NCBI GenBank assembly: GCA_039707465.1
Contig: CM077645.1
Coordinates: forward strand, 147,742,503 to 147,806,502
DNA: 64,000 bases
Direction of reading: 5' to 3'
DNA from: Rhabdophis nuchalis
Lineage: Eukaryota; Chordata; Lepidosauria; Squamata; Natricidae
This document shows, piece after piece, positions 23,966 through 35,600 of this stretch. Positions within the stretch are counted from its first letter, which is position 1; each line of letters begins with the position of its first letter. Both the position numbers and the translations under genes were made by a program. The notes beneath the pieces were generated by a model, which searched no databases, was not told the DNA's origin, and saw nothing but the letters and a program-made list of their open reading frames with translations.

Positions 23966-24527
23966 AAATAGTGAGTGATCTGTGCAGTCAGTGTTACATG
24001 GCTGACCTTTTGTTAATTTATTTATTTTTATTATTACATTCTAACTTTTCCTCAAAAATATTTCACTTTCTGCAAAATTATATTTCATTTCACTACTCTA
24101 TTTTGGCCTTAATTTCTTTTTTTAACCTCCTCTTATATTACTATAAATGCTCTGTTTTAGCATCTGTAATTAGGTATCTTTCAGAAGGTTTGCTTTGAAT
24201 TTATTGTGTACTTCTTTATCTGTTTTAACATGTCCCTAAGTTATTCCCAGGGTTCATTACTCCCTATTTTCTTTTAAGTAAAAAAATACTCTCATTTAAT
24301 TCTGCCTAGCCATGTGGAACTGTTTTCAATTTGCTCTTGATATTTTGAAAAAATATTGTAATTGTTTTGTAAATTTAACTTGCCCTTTTTTTAAAACTGG
24401 TGAGAACTATCAGTTTTAATATGATTTAGTTATACTTCCAGTCATCAAAGTACAATTTAGTTGCTTTCTACTTCCTATCTATTCCCATTATGGTCATTTA
24501 AGTGTATTGTCATACAGATACAGATCT

Positions 24528-24666
24528 GTTAGAGTTGGAAGGGACCTTGCGGGTCATCTAGTTCAACCCCCTGCCCAAGCAGGAGAACCTACATCTGCCT
24601 CTACCTAGGATTGAACTCATAACCTCCTGATTGGGAGGCAAGCGCTCCACCTCTAGGCCACAGCAT
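24528..24666 (-). mobile_element. tRNA-derived SINE with CR1/L3-like tail
   Basis: On the minus strand a tRNA-like head has an A box (TGGCCTAGAGGTGGAG) and a B box (GAGTTCAATCC) about 40 bases apart. It is followed by a tail GGGGGTTGAACTAGATGACC and AAGGTCCCTTCCAACTCTA. That tail is shared with CR1/L3-mobilised SINEs of amniotes. It is not a functional tRNA gene: there is no acceptor stem pairing or CCA-side match. Confidence 0.65.
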
Positions 24667-25539
24667 TGTATGTCATGTTTGTGATTTATTCTGTTTATTC
24701 TGTTTTTCTTCAATAATTGAAATCTATTCTAGATAGGTAGGTCTTGAGAAAGCAAATTACTTATTTACTAATTTTGATTTCATGGCATATTTTGCTTCAG
24801 TTTTTTTAATAGATTGACTTTTTAATGTTGTGTATATATTTTGCTTGTTTTTGTTTGCATGTGGCTATGCTTGTTTCCTATGAACTCCATATAATTTTCC
24901 TTTGTGGCAAAATAATGATATTACTCATTATTGACATTGTTATTTGGAGACCAACCCTGTCCCACCCACCTGCATGCATCCCTTTTTATTCTGGCAGTTT
25001 GTTCTCCCAGAAACACACCGATTTTCACCTAGAAAATCGTAGTTTGTGATTGGTTACATCTACCAAAATATCTATTGTGAGTCCCTTCTTTTAAATTCCA
25101 AATGCATCTAATGGCCCAGTAGGTTTGGGGGGGGGGGGGGGTCTTTGATGTTCACAATGCACAGGTGTGTGTTTACTAAATACTATTAATGCTGAAGTGT
25201 GCACCATTTTTAATGCTCATGTAATTGACCATAAGTGTTCATTTTGTTAGTGTTCATTCTAGGAGAATAATAAATGTTTGTTTTTACTGATTAGGTAACC
25301 TAAGCGACATATCTGAACACTCATAGGTCCAGCATTGTGAGATATATTTGTATATTAGATATATGCATATACCTACTGTTCAGATGTCAAATTTCCTTAC
25401 AGTTTTTAAGGAACAGTTTTTCAGTTTTCCACTTGCTTATGGGATAAGTACTAGGCTGGCAAATACCTTTTACTCTAGGTGGAGTAAGCTATGATAGGAA
25501 GATGTCATAGTGTTGCCACTATGCTTCAAAACTGTGATT

Positions 25540-25830
25540 CAAAATATTACTTATGACCTACCAAGTTCTGCATGAAATAGAGCCTGGCTATTTGAGGATC
25601 TGCCTATCACCTGTGGTATCAGCCATGTTTAATACAACAGAATTGATGTATTGCTGAATCTTCTTCAATTAAATTTATCAATTGGGACCCAAAAATATGC
25701 CTCCTCTCTTCGCACCTTCATTCTGGAATGAGATTCCTCCTAATTTCCATGAGGGTCTTACCTGGATGATGTTCCAGTTATTTACTCAGGCCTTGAGTTC
25801 GGATGATTGGGGCCCCTGTCAGATTGTTTG
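25540..25830 (+). mobile_element. Old L2-like 3' fragment
   Basis: Translation gives PLFAPSFWNEIPPNFHE, paralleling ADPALWNNLPPDLR in the intact L2 C-terminus, after a decayed YLRD-type stretch. Stops and indels are frequent. Confidence 0.5.
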
Positions 25831-25839
25831 TGGTGTGGT

Positions 25840-27185
25840 TATGACACATAGGGTTTTTTTGTTTGCTTGTTTGACCAATAACAAAACCAACCACACTGAA
25901 AAGTCACCATGTAATGGAAACTTGGAGGATTGGTTGGGGTTTTGCATCTTCCCTGTGGGGAAAATTTTTTATTTTTACAAAAGGAATGTTACAAGTAGAA
26001 GAAAAGGAATTATAAATGATAAATGCCTGCAGCTATTGTAGAAATGAATCTTAATAATAAAGCCCTTGTCTATTTTAATTATTTTCTATTTTAGGTTCTG
26101 TTTTCTATTTCTGTTGTGTCAAAAAAATCTGTACTTTTCTTTCATCTTTTCTCCTTATTTGTTCCTGATTGGGCTTTTTGACTGTGCTTTTTCTGAATCT
26201 TGGCTGTGTCTGAGGGAAACAGAACTTTCCAATCATACTGAGGGAAAGAATATACTCCTCTGGGCCCAGTTTTCTTCGCTGCTGCTTCTCAATGCCTCCC
26301 CTGGCTTTCCAGCCCCCCCCCCGCCCCCCTTTCCCACACGTGCACCTTCACACTCTTTATCTGGGACTCCTGCAGCTTCCAATTTAAAGACTGCGTGTCC
26401 TGGATTTATGATGGCATCGGGGACTTCCGGGATTACCACTAATAAACGATGCATCACCCTTTACAACTGCATTCCTTAGCAATGACAAGCCCAGGCCCAA
26501 TTGCCATCTAACTCAAGGACAACTTGTAATTATTATATTGTACTTCCTATTCTGTCAGCCTCATAGATCCAACCAAGAAATCACCTCCACAGAAAGACTT
26601 AAAAAAAAAAAAGACTGGCTATAATGACACAGTCTTGCAAGTCTGATTGTGCTGTATTTCCTCCTCCCTCCATATAGGTCTGTGAATTAGAGAAGACTTC
26701 TGTCTGAACTGCTTACAAAGGCTACCTGTCTGTTGTGGGCTTATTATTATTATTTACCATATCTTTAAAGTGATGTGTTGTTTTTTGGTCATCTAATTAC
26801 TTAAATATCAATTTTTTAAAAGCTTAACTTATTCCCATGTTCCTTCAAAACATCTCAAAGTATTTGATCAATGATGCAAAAGGAAAACAGACCAGACAAT
26901 TTAAAATAGCAAAATAAATTCACGCTGGATACACATTTTCCCAACTGTAAGTCATATTTAGGAATATGTATTTATTAAGATCAAATATTAAGAATATAAA
27001 ATGCCTGAGAGTATCCTCTTTGTGGTCTATGTACATTTCATGGTGACAAGTCAACATTATTGAACGAAGCATATATGAATTACCTATCTGATCCTGCAGG
27101 ATTACTTTTCTTAAAGTTCAAATGGAAACCCACACACTAATAGGCATCTTTTTGTATAATCTTCTTTATTTTCTGTGAAATCAAA
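25840..27185. other. CDYL intron, no gene seen
   Basis: AT-rich apart from a C-rich patch at about 26280-26340. The 137-residue frame at 26066-26479 is hydrophobic and low in complexity, has no family motif, and overlaps an opposite frame. Confidence 0.35.
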
Positions 27186-27192
27186 CAATGTA

Positions 27193-27613
27193 TCATATTT
27201 TTGGAGTATAAGATGCACTGGAGTATAAGACGCACCAAGATTTTGAAGAGGCAAATTTTTAAAAAAAGTTTTTACACTCTGCACACCTTCCAAAAAACAA
27301 CCCGTTTTTCGTGAAAATGGGTCTGTTTTTTGTCAAAAAAAGGGGGGGCATGCATAACCTTTAGGATGCTTGTAGACTGCTCCTGGGAGCTGGGGGGGGG
27401 GGGCAAAAATGAGCAAAAAGCAGCCTATTTTTTTGCTTATTTCTGCCCTCCCCAGCCCTCTGGAAACCTCCTAAAAGCTATGCGCGGTCATTTTGGTGAA
27501 GGGGGCAGGGTTTCAGGAGGCTACAAATGCTGTATTCATTGTACAAGATGCACCCAGATTTTCACCCTCTTTTTTGAAGGAAAAGGGTGCATCTTATACT
27601 CCGAAAATTACGG
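27193..27613 (+). mobile_element. TA-flanked MITE (CCGTATTTTTCGGAG family)
   Basis: The left end TCATATTTTTGGAGTATAAG and the inverted right end CTTATACTCCGAAAATTACG are flanked by TA on both sides (27191-27192, 27614-27615). Inner pieces CACCAAGATTTTGAAGAGGC and GGGTGCATCTTATACTCCG match the 39916-41086 family. Contains no minisatellite. Confidence 0.75.
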
Positions 27614-27619
27614 TACTTA

Positions 27620-29100
27620 TTTTCTATTAAATTATAGAAGTAAATATCCTGCAGTTGTGTTGTGGATAGTTAAAATGTCCAATTTCAACCAGTGGGACTA
27701 ACTATATACTCATTGGAGTGCACATATACAAAAGTGCTTAGTATGTAATGATATCATTCATATTATATTTCATGACTAATCATACAATTTCCTGAGTGCA
27801 ATCCTTTCTTTGTCTGTCAAGCCGGGAATTTTCGTTAGTCCAGTAATTTTTAACTGTATTATTCTCAAACTACCATAAGTTACCACTTTTATATCTTTAT
27901 TCACAAGATACTTTTTCATACTTTTAGCATTGGCATAGTTTCAGTGAAAAATTGTCAATCTGTCATAAAATAGAGAAGGCTACTTCTTTTGCTAACCATA
28001 AAAATTAAAAGTAAAATACACATATGATATTTCTGACAATCTGAATTATTCTTACATGCTTTTTTGTTAACTTTTAATTTCAGAATTACAGATAAATTTC
28101 CAGTCATTGATACTCAGTTGGTTCTCTGCTTTCTCTGTATGTGGGAAGTATAAATTGTATTAATTCCTGTTAAGAGTTTTTTTGATTCATTTTTATTATT
28201 CTGAATCAAGTTATCCTAAACCATATCCTAAAGCAGAAACAGTGAATTTGCTGCCCCAAAGTTCTTTTGAAGTCCTTAATGCCTCCCCAGCTTCACTTAA
28301 AAAATAAATAAACATGGTACTTTCTTCTCATTTCACGGCAACAAAAACAAGTTTATACTTAGTCCTCCACCATTTTAAGGGGAAAGAAATCAAATAATAA
28401 AATTCTTAGAGTAGGCAGACTACAATTTTGTTGCAAGAAAAGGAAAGCCTTAGCTTTACAAAGTTGTGTAACAACCATTATGAAAACATTAGCTTAGTCT
28501 AGAAAAATAAAAAGGGCTAAGGAAGAAACATCTCACCCCAAATCTTTTTTCATTTAAGGAGATGTGAGTGCGAAATTCTTTCAGCCTTTCAAAATGCTGT
28601 TATCAAACCTTTTTAGAAGTGAGTTCCCGTAATAATTATTGGGCCCAGTTCCTGACCTGGCCTACCTCACAAGCCTAACTCATGATTCCACTAATCACCA
28701 TCGTTTGACTAAATTTAAGCCAAGAAACTAGGTACTTTTCAATACATGATTTTCAATTTTTGATAGAATAATTTGGATCTAAAATTGCTGTCCTTTGTCT
28801 GTTTTGACCATTTCTTCTAGCACTGAATTGCAAAATATGTGACAACTAGTTTGTGAGGAAATCAAATGCTGGTTTAAACTTGCCAGCCTATACTTCTAGT
28901 TGTTTGATTTGCTTTTTTCTTGAGCTGTTAACCAGATTCCCCATCACAGTGTAGTCTGAGATGGAACAGATTGTTCTGTTTTCATTTTAGACATTGCACT
29001 GCAGATTGCGTAGCTGACCAAAAAAGCAGGAAGAAGTGGAAGAAGACAAGATTAGCAAGTCTAGCTAATTGTGTAAAATGTTGGAAGGTGGGATCTATGT
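27620..29100. other. CDYL intron, no gene seen
   Basis: AT-rich intron without recognisable repeats or coding frames. Confidence 0.4.
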
Positions 29101-29104
29101 CTAG

Positions 29105-29345
29105 CTATTTTTCCAAATAACTTTATTAAATGTTTAATAGAAAAAGAAGAAAAGGATTGCAAGAAAAATAAATGTATAAAGACAGCTGTCCCCAGAAAAC
29201 AAGTCCCCACACACTTTGTGACAGGTATAAACAATTCCCTAAAAGTGTAATATGACAAAAAGGGACAATTTCCGCTTTATAAAAGACAAAATACAACACA
29301 GGATATTCCAAATAACAATTTATCTTCAAATGCATATTATATCTC
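29105..29345 (-). mobile_element. Possible L1-like 3'-end fragment
   Basis: AACTTTATTAAATGTTTAAT, then purine-rich AGAAAAAGAAGAAAAGG sequence on the + strand, resembles the minus-strand L1 3' ends elsewhere in the window. There is no protein evidence. Confidence 0.25.
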
Positions 29346-30469
29346 CTCTCTGTAAGGACATTGACATTTCACATGTATAAAATAATCCCATTACCCTAAT
29401 ACAAACAAAAAACTAAAATTAAAAACTAAATTATAACAAGATCTGTGTTGTTTTTTAAAATCTTTCCAAATTTCCTTACTAGTTAACTAAAGAAAAACAG
29501 AATCATACAGAATAAATACTTATTAAATTTTATCCCTGATTGAATAAGCCAATTTTACAATCTTTGTTTTTCCTTTTTATTTATACAGGATCGTCTTTTT
29601 CTGCAATCCATGTGGGTGGTTGTTAATCCTTATTACAAATTTTTTGTTCGACTCCAAACTGATAAGCAATTTTTTTCCATGGGCATGGATTTATTTTTTG
29701 GGAAAAACAGTTTCAAAATATTTATATTCAAAGTCCAATGCTTAATTTTTTGGAACCTTAGAATTTTCTGTACCCAAAACCTTATCTTACTTTTGCTATT
29801 TAAATTCTTAAAAGTTATAAAACTTTTAAAGTAAATCGTCATACTCTAATATTAAGGATTAAAAATATATACTCACCCAGTGTTTCCAATCTTGTCATTC
29901 CAAAAGTGTCTTAACTTCCTTAAATCCAATGTTAGTTTCCAAAAATAGTTAGCAAAGGAAGTGTAGTGTCATGGAAAGTCTCCATTTTGCGGCTGGAGAA
30001 AAATGGTGAATTTCTCCATCTCTTAATTCCCTACCCCCACCTCAAGATTACTGTCCTGTGGCCTTTTTTTGAGGAAAAGAAACACCCAGAAGGAGAAATA
30101 GCTTGGGCAATCTCATGTTATTCTGTTTAATCCATAGAAGATCAAAGGGAAGGAGCTGATCTCCTTCGGCTCCTTTGTTCAAAGATGCAAATCATCAGTT
30201 CCATTTGTCTCTGGAGCTGTCTTCAATTGGCCATCTTTCCCCAGAAGCCTGAATCACAGTGGAACCATGAGGCATACTTTAAATCTTTTGTTTTGTTGAA
30301 TCTATAAAGTGTCTTTTAACATACATTTTTAAAATCGATTATGAAATAGCAAACTAAAAATATGTCCGCTATGAAATATGAAAAGTTTATAAATGCAAGG
30401 CAAAATTTCCAGTTTCAGTGGCATATTTGTATATGTATAGGTCTTCAGATTAACAACATCTCTGCCCTC

Positions 30470-30655
30470 CCGAGCTCCCTTTTCACTGGCAGAAGGTTAC
30501 AGGAGGCCATGGCAGCTGAAAACGGAGCTCGGGAGCCCATTTTCACTGGCCGAAATACCGCAGGCCCATCCTTCGCTGTTTCCAGGGTGGTCCGTGGGCC
30601 AAATCTAAGTACCTCAGGGGCCAGATCCGGGCGCAGGCCTTGACATGCATTATAT
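30470..30655 (+). mobile_element. hAT-like element fragment
   Basis: GGTCCGTGGGCCAAATCTAA and GGGGCCAGATCCGGGC resemble the interior of the 61839-62100 element (CATGGACCAGATTTAAGCAC, GGGCCGGATCAG). No terminal repeats found. Confidence 0.35.
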
Positions 30656-30684
30656 AAAGACCCCACTCCCTTGAGTAGTGTATA

Positions 30685-30860
30685 ATGCTGAAAAAATGTA
30701 GAAAGAAAAAGAAGAGGACAACTAGTAGTAAGATACATGGACTTGATTACAATGGAGATGGGTGTACTGTTGGGAGATCTGAAGGGCCAAATTGGAGACA
30801 GATCACCCTGGAGAAGATTTACATGATTACTAAAAGTCAACACTGAAAAGTATACTGAGT
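30685..30860 (+). mobile_element. Possible RTE-BovB 3'-end remnant
   Basis: GAGGACAACTAGTAGTAAGA, then GATGGGTGTACTGTTGGGAG and AGTCAACACTGAAAAG, resembles the 3' end of squamate BovB elements. Assigned from memory of the family; no RT domain is present. Confidence 0.35.
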
Positions 30861-31230
30861 CAACACATTTGTGCTTGTGTACTTTTTTATATTTTGTCTG
30901 TGTATGTGTCTGTACTTTTTTACATTTTGTTGTATCAGTAATAAAATAAAGATTCTTCTAAGAATTGAGAGTTGGTTATCTGACTTTTAATATTGCCCCT
31001 ATTATCCATATAGGTATAATTTCTACCTTCTCTCATACATATTCTGTAGAACCTTAAGCAGTTGCATTTCACAAATGCTTTTTTATAAACTTTCATTAAA
31101 ACATTTAGTGTTTGCTTCTGCTATGCTTTGCTATAGTATTTAGGCATTACCATGCTTTCCATGATAATAAGAATTGGATGTGTTTCATGAATAAAGTTGA
31201 GGTCTAAAAATACTGTAACCCTTTTCACAG

Positions 31231-31484
31231 GAACATCTACCTTTATAGAAGCCTTGGCAACCAATGGTACCAACATTCAGACATCAGTAACAGGAGTAGC
31301 AGCCAACAAACGAAGATTTATTGATGAAAGGAGAGATCAGCCTTTTGATAAAAGGCTACGATTCAGTGTGCGGCAAACTGAAAGTGCTTACCGCTACAGA
31401 GACATTGTTGTCCGGAAACAAGATGGATTCACGCATATATTATTATCCACCAAATCATCAGAGAACAATTCATTAAATCCAGAG
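31231..31484 (+). CDS. CDYL: CDYL exon (linker and start of crotonase-like domain)
   Basis: CDYL is a nuclear chromatin corepressor. It binds methylated histone H3 through an N-terminal chromodomain and bridges REST, G9a/EHMT2 and PRC2; its C-terminal crotonase fold binds CoA and has reported crotonyl-CoA hydratase activity. This exon encodes about 84 residues including KRRFIDERRDQPFDKRLRFS and RYRDIVVRKQDGFTHILLST, which I recognise as vertebrate CDYL. The acceptor is a pyrimidine-rich tract ending CACAG at 31230. The first two bases complete a split codon (phase 1 intron upstream). The donor is GAG|GTTAGA at 31485. The chromodomain exons are not in the window, so the upstream intron exceeds 31 kb here. 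CDYL2 and mammalian CDY are alternatives, but the wording fits CDYL best. Confidence 0.96.
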
Positions 31485-31549
31485 GTTAGAGTTGTTTCAT
31501 TACTTCCAATTTTTTAAACTGGGAGGGTGGGATTCCTGCTCTCCCAGAA

Positions 31550-32205
31550 ACTCACAATCACCCATGCTCTTGTCACTCCGGATTGGATTACTTTAATGTG
31601 CTCTACATGGGGTTGTTCTTGAAGATTATTTGGAAGCTTCAACTAGGACAGCATGTTACACCTCTGCTCTGTGGGTTGCACTGATTGCCAGTTTGCTTCC
31701 AGGTCAATACAAGGTGTTGGTTTCAATCTTTAAAATCCTTCATGGCATGGGATGGGTTATCTGAGGGATCACCTCTCCTTAATTATATCTGCCCAACCCA
31801 TTAGATCTCCCAGAAGACATATGCTTCAAGTTCCATCTGCTAGAAACTTCAGATCCCATCTGCAAGAGACTTTGGGTCCCATCTGCTAGAGGAGGGTCCC
31901 AGAAGGAGGACCTTCTCTCCTGTGGCATCTACCTTAGGGAACATTCTCCTCCCCAAAGTGAAGCTAACTCTTCGTCTGTTAGTAGTCCCTCAACATCTAG
32001 TTATGTTTTCAGGCCTGGGGTTCTGGAAGATCAGGGATATTCTAAGATGGCTCTATTCTTGGGATTCATATTATTCTCTCCTAGGTTTGCTGGTTTGCAT
32101 ATTTTAATCATTGTTTTTATATATTTATTGTTTTACTTGGTTGCTGTATGCCGCTAGAGTCACTTCTTGCCAGCTGGGTGGCCATGTATTCATAAATAAA
32201 TAGTG
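31550..32205 (+). mobile_element. L2 LINE 3' fragment in the CDYL intron
   Basis: Begins LVTPDWITL (family L-V-T-P-R-L-D-Y), continues with STWGCS (Y-M-G-L) and YLRDHLSL. It ends GCCGCTAGAGTCACTTCTTG with an ATAAATAAATA tail. It starts 66 bases after the exon donor at 31484. Many stops; old. Confidence 0.75.
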
Positions 32206-32411
32206 TAGAAATTAAAAGTTCAGCACTACATCAATGGCAAAGCATTAGTAAATTAGTAAATGCAAGTGTGGAGTTGGATATTGGAGATAAGGATGCAGAG
32301 GCCTTTTCAGGAGCATTAGAATGATGATAGTGAGAACTCATTGTTAGAACATGTATCTTACAAGAAAGTCCAGGCTTTGGATTTTTTTGAATTTTCAGAG
32401 GGCTCTTAAGA

Positions 32412-32756
32412 AACAAAAGGTAAAGGAGTCCCCTGGGGATTATCCTCCACTAGTCATTGACGACTATAGAGGGCAGTGTTGATCTCCGTTTTAAGGCCAT
32501 TGAGCCAGTGCTGTCTGAAAACATTTCCACAGTCATGTGGACAGCATGACATCACAGTGCTGTTACCTTCCCCCATAGCGGTACTTATTTATCTACTCAT
32601 ATTTGAATGCTTTTGAACTGCTAGCTTGGCAGGAGCTGGAGGCAAGGATGGGAGCTCACCCTATCACTTGGTGCTCGAGTCTCAAAACCGAGCTTCCAGC
32701 TTTCCAGATAACAAGCCTAGCGTCTTAACCGCTGAGCCACTGCGTCACCCCTCCTT
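32412..32756 (-). mobile_element. tRNA-derived SINE, full-length or nearly so
   Basis: On the minus strand the head reads GTGACGCAGTGGCTCAGCGG (A box) and a degenerate B box GCTCGGTTTTGAGAC. It continues through the body (CCATGTGACTG-type, ACGGAGATCAACACTGCC) and ends near GGAGTCCCCTTTACC-type sequence at 32412. The pattern matches the common squamate tRNA-SINE of about 350 bp. Confidence 0.75.
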
Positions 32757-33388
32757 AAGAAACATGTCTGCCTAAAGCTTCATAGGTCACTGTAAATCCA
32801 TTTAAAACAAGTTATGAATAGTGCCATAGTATTATACTGATAGTATTACACTGACCATAATACTAGCAATTATATTAGTTTCTAAACCTAAAGTTCCATA
32901 TATTTAAGCATTTGGGTTAATGGAAATTAAGAGCTTTTTGTCAAGGATGTAATTATAAAGCTTCAACTTAGTTAAGTGATTTACTCATTTGCCTGTGTAC
33001 TTTTTTCAGTATTTTTGTAATTTTAAACTACCATATTTATTAAGAATTAAGGTTTTCTGTCTAATTTTATAGTGAATTTAGATATTCATAAACTTCAGGC
33101 TTATTCTGAGAATAAATTCTGCTGAGCTCAGTAAAATTTAACACAACATACGTTCATATTGGTAGTACTTACATTTTAAAAACATTTGTCCATTGTTGTC
33201 TGTCTTTCTCTTTTTGGAAAAAAAAAGTTTTAGACTTTAGATGTCTAAAGTCTAAATTTAGACGTCTCTGAATTGGTTACATGTGCCACCTGCTGTTCAC
33301 ATTACAGAAATACTTGGTAAATGAAAAGCTTTTCAGAAGCAAATATTATATATCCCTTTTTTCATGTGTTTCATGCATCTCATTCCAG

Positions 33389-33561
33389 GTGATGAAAGAA
33401 GTCCAGAGTGCACTGAACACAGCAGCTGTTGATGACAGTAAACTTGTACTTCTTAGTGCAGTTGGCAGCGTTTTCTGTTGTGGCCTTGATTTCATTTATT
33501 TTATTCGACGTTTGACAGATGATAGAAAAAGGGAAAGTACGAAGATGGCAGATGCAATTAG
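33389..33561 (+). CDS. CDYL: CDYL exon (crotonase domain, first oxyanion-hole segment)
   Basis: This exon encodes about 58 residues beginning VMKEVQSALNTAAVDDSK. The segment SAVGSVFCCGLDFIYFIRR aligns with the first half of the crotonase oxyanion-hole region (family pattern G-x-x-F-x-x-G-x-D). The acceptor is CATTCCAG at 33388, and the exon ends at ATTAG before the donor GTTTGT, a phase 2 intron. The frame continues exactly from the previous exon (phase 0) and into the next, with an AGG Arg codon split across the junction. No stops or frameshifts are seen, which supports a functional gene. The reading frame stays open for a few codons into the intron by chance. Confidence 0.96.
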
Positions 33562-34383
33562 GTTTGTAAAATTATTCAAATTGTGCTTTAACAGATCATG
33601 ACCTAAAACAGCCATTTGTGAAACAAAAACTGCTATTCCAATTATACTTCGATTTTTCCCCCCCTCAGTAAATGGATTTAAATCAGAATATTTATTATTT
33701 TGGAGATATTGTAAAGGTGTCTTCTTTAAAACTAGGAAGAGTTGCGCATCCATTAGGTTAAGCATGTTTCCAAGACAGTTTTTATATTCGGAAGAATCTT
33801 ATTGAATAGATACAAAATTTACCTTTCATAAAAGTCTCATAATATAGGAAACCAAATTATCCAGAAAAATAATTCAGATTGGATGTTTGGAAACTACGCA
33901 TATGTTAAGAGTATTTGTGTGTATGGACCCCCTACTCAAAAAATGAAAGTCTAATGTTCTGCTTTTCCAACTTCCCTCTTTCACTGAAAATGAAATTTGG
34001 ATGGATGGCCACTATTTATTATTAATACCAAATGTGAAAAACTTTGTTAAGAAATGAGTCTATCAAAACCAAATCTTAATATCTAAAACAATAATCATTG
34101 TTGAAGAATGAAAAAATGAAATGTGATTATGTTCCTTAAACAACGTATTATTTCAAGCGTTTTTATGTTTTGTTTCTTTAAGCGTGTAACATGAAAAACT
34201 GCAAGTCAGTTGCTTTATTTCTTACTGTTTATCCTCAATGTAAAAAACATTTTACTAACATTTGTATTTTCTTCTTGAAGTAAAGTTCATTTTAGAACTG
34301 TAGTGTTTTCTTTTTTCAAAAATATTTTCAAAAATATTTTCTACATGTATTTATCAAATTGTTTTGAGCATCCTAACAAAATA

Positions 34384-34781
34384 CAGGTATGTCCTTGACT
34401 TAAAACTACAATTGAGCCCCAAATATTTGTTGCTAAGTGAGACATTTGTTAAGTGGTTTTTGCACCATTTTAGGACCTTTGTTGCCACAGTTGTTAAGTG
34501 AATCGTTGTAGTTGTTAAATTAGTAACACAGTTGCTAAGTGAATCTGGCTTCCCCATTGACTTTTTTTTGTCAGAAGGTCGCAAAAAATGATCACATGAC
34601 CTTGAGATAAGGCAACCATCATAAGTATGTACCAATTGCCAAGCATTTGAATTTAGAACATGTGACCATGCAGATGCCCAAAAGTCCAAAATGTCAAAAA
34701 TGCCCATAAGTCACTTTTTTCAGTGCCATTGTAACTTTGAATGGTCACATAAATGAACTGTTGTAAGACGAGAACTATCTG
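34384..34781 (+). mobile_element. TA-flanked MITE (CAGGTAGTCC family), uninterrupted copy
   Basis: The ends CAGGTATGTCCTTGACTTAA and ACGAGAACTATCTG are flanked by TA (34382-34383, 34782-34783). Inner order (GCTAAGTGAGACATTTGTTA, TGATCACATGACC, ATAAGTCACTTTTTTCAGTG) gives the family structure without insertion. An open frame of 117 codons on the minus strand is a by-product. Confidence 0.8.
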
Positions 34782-35109
34782 TAATACAAAATGTTTTTAA
34801 TATATATTTTTTTTAAACTACTTGAAGGCAAACACTGGCTACAAACAACTTATGTGGCTATGTTCACTCTCTCCGTTAAAGATTGATCATTAAATTTGAT
34901 GCCCTTCCTTCGTTTCACCTCCAATAAAAGAATGATATTACTATTTCTTGTTTTATACTTTCATAGAAAAATGTGGTTGTGCCTATCACATTTTCAAAAA
35001 AGTCTTTATAAACAGTAATTACTAGAATAGTTACAATTTTGAAATAGATTTCGCTGAAGAATATTGCTGCTAAAATGTGAGCTGTAACCATGTGCTTATT
35101 TTATTTCAG

Positions 35110-35320
35110 GAATTTTGTAAATACTTTTATTCAGTTTAAAAAGCCCATAATTGTTGCAGTAAATGGCCCAGCTATTGGACTTGGAGCATCTATATTACCT
35201 CTATGTGACGTGGTGTGGGCTAATGAGAAGGCTTGGTTTCAGACTCCGTATACAACATTTGGGCAAAGTCCTGATGGATGCTCATCTCTCACATTCCCAA
35301 GAATAATGGGTCTCGCATCT
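35110..35320 (+). CDS. CDYL: CDYL exon (crotonase signature region)
   Basis: This exon encodes about 70 residues. IIVAVNGPAIGLGASILPLC followed by DVVWANEKAWF is the crotonase signature region that forms the CoA pocket and second oxyanion-hole amide. The two glutamates used by classical enoyl-CoA hydratases (in GGGCE and QPE) are replaced here by Ser in GLGAS and Tyr in TPY. These two positions are exactly 20 residues apart, as in active hydratases. The acceptor is TTATTTCAG at 35109 and the donor is TCT|GTAAGT at 35321. The C-terminal part reads GCSSLTFPRIMGLAS. An L2 fragment and a (TAA)n array begin less than 200 bp downstream in the intron. Confidence 0.97.
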
Positions 35321-35509
35321 GTAAGTCATCTGTAAAATAAATATGTGTTCTATATATTTATAACATTTCATGTGCCTATAGTTTTCAGTGTAATCGAATT
35401 GACATAACTGTTTTTCAAAATATTTGTTTATGGGACATAACCCTCAAAAGTGTAACATTTTGACAACTCCTGTATAAGGAAAATGTTTTGGGGGGAAATG
35501 GTTTCTGGC

Positions 35510-35510
<1 letters not shown>

Positions 35511-35600
<90 letters not shown>
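35511..35600 (+). repeat. (AAT)30 microsatellite
   Basis: Thirty uninterrupted units form the expanded 3' tail of the adjacent minus-strand L2. The (L)n and (Y)n minus-strand frames come from this run. Confidence 0.96.

Noticed and set aside
24575..24665. tRNA gene candidate on the minus strand
   Set aside because: A and B boxes are present but no cloverleaf acceptor stem; it leads into a SINE tail. The same reasoning applies to 32690-32752 and 60506-60570.
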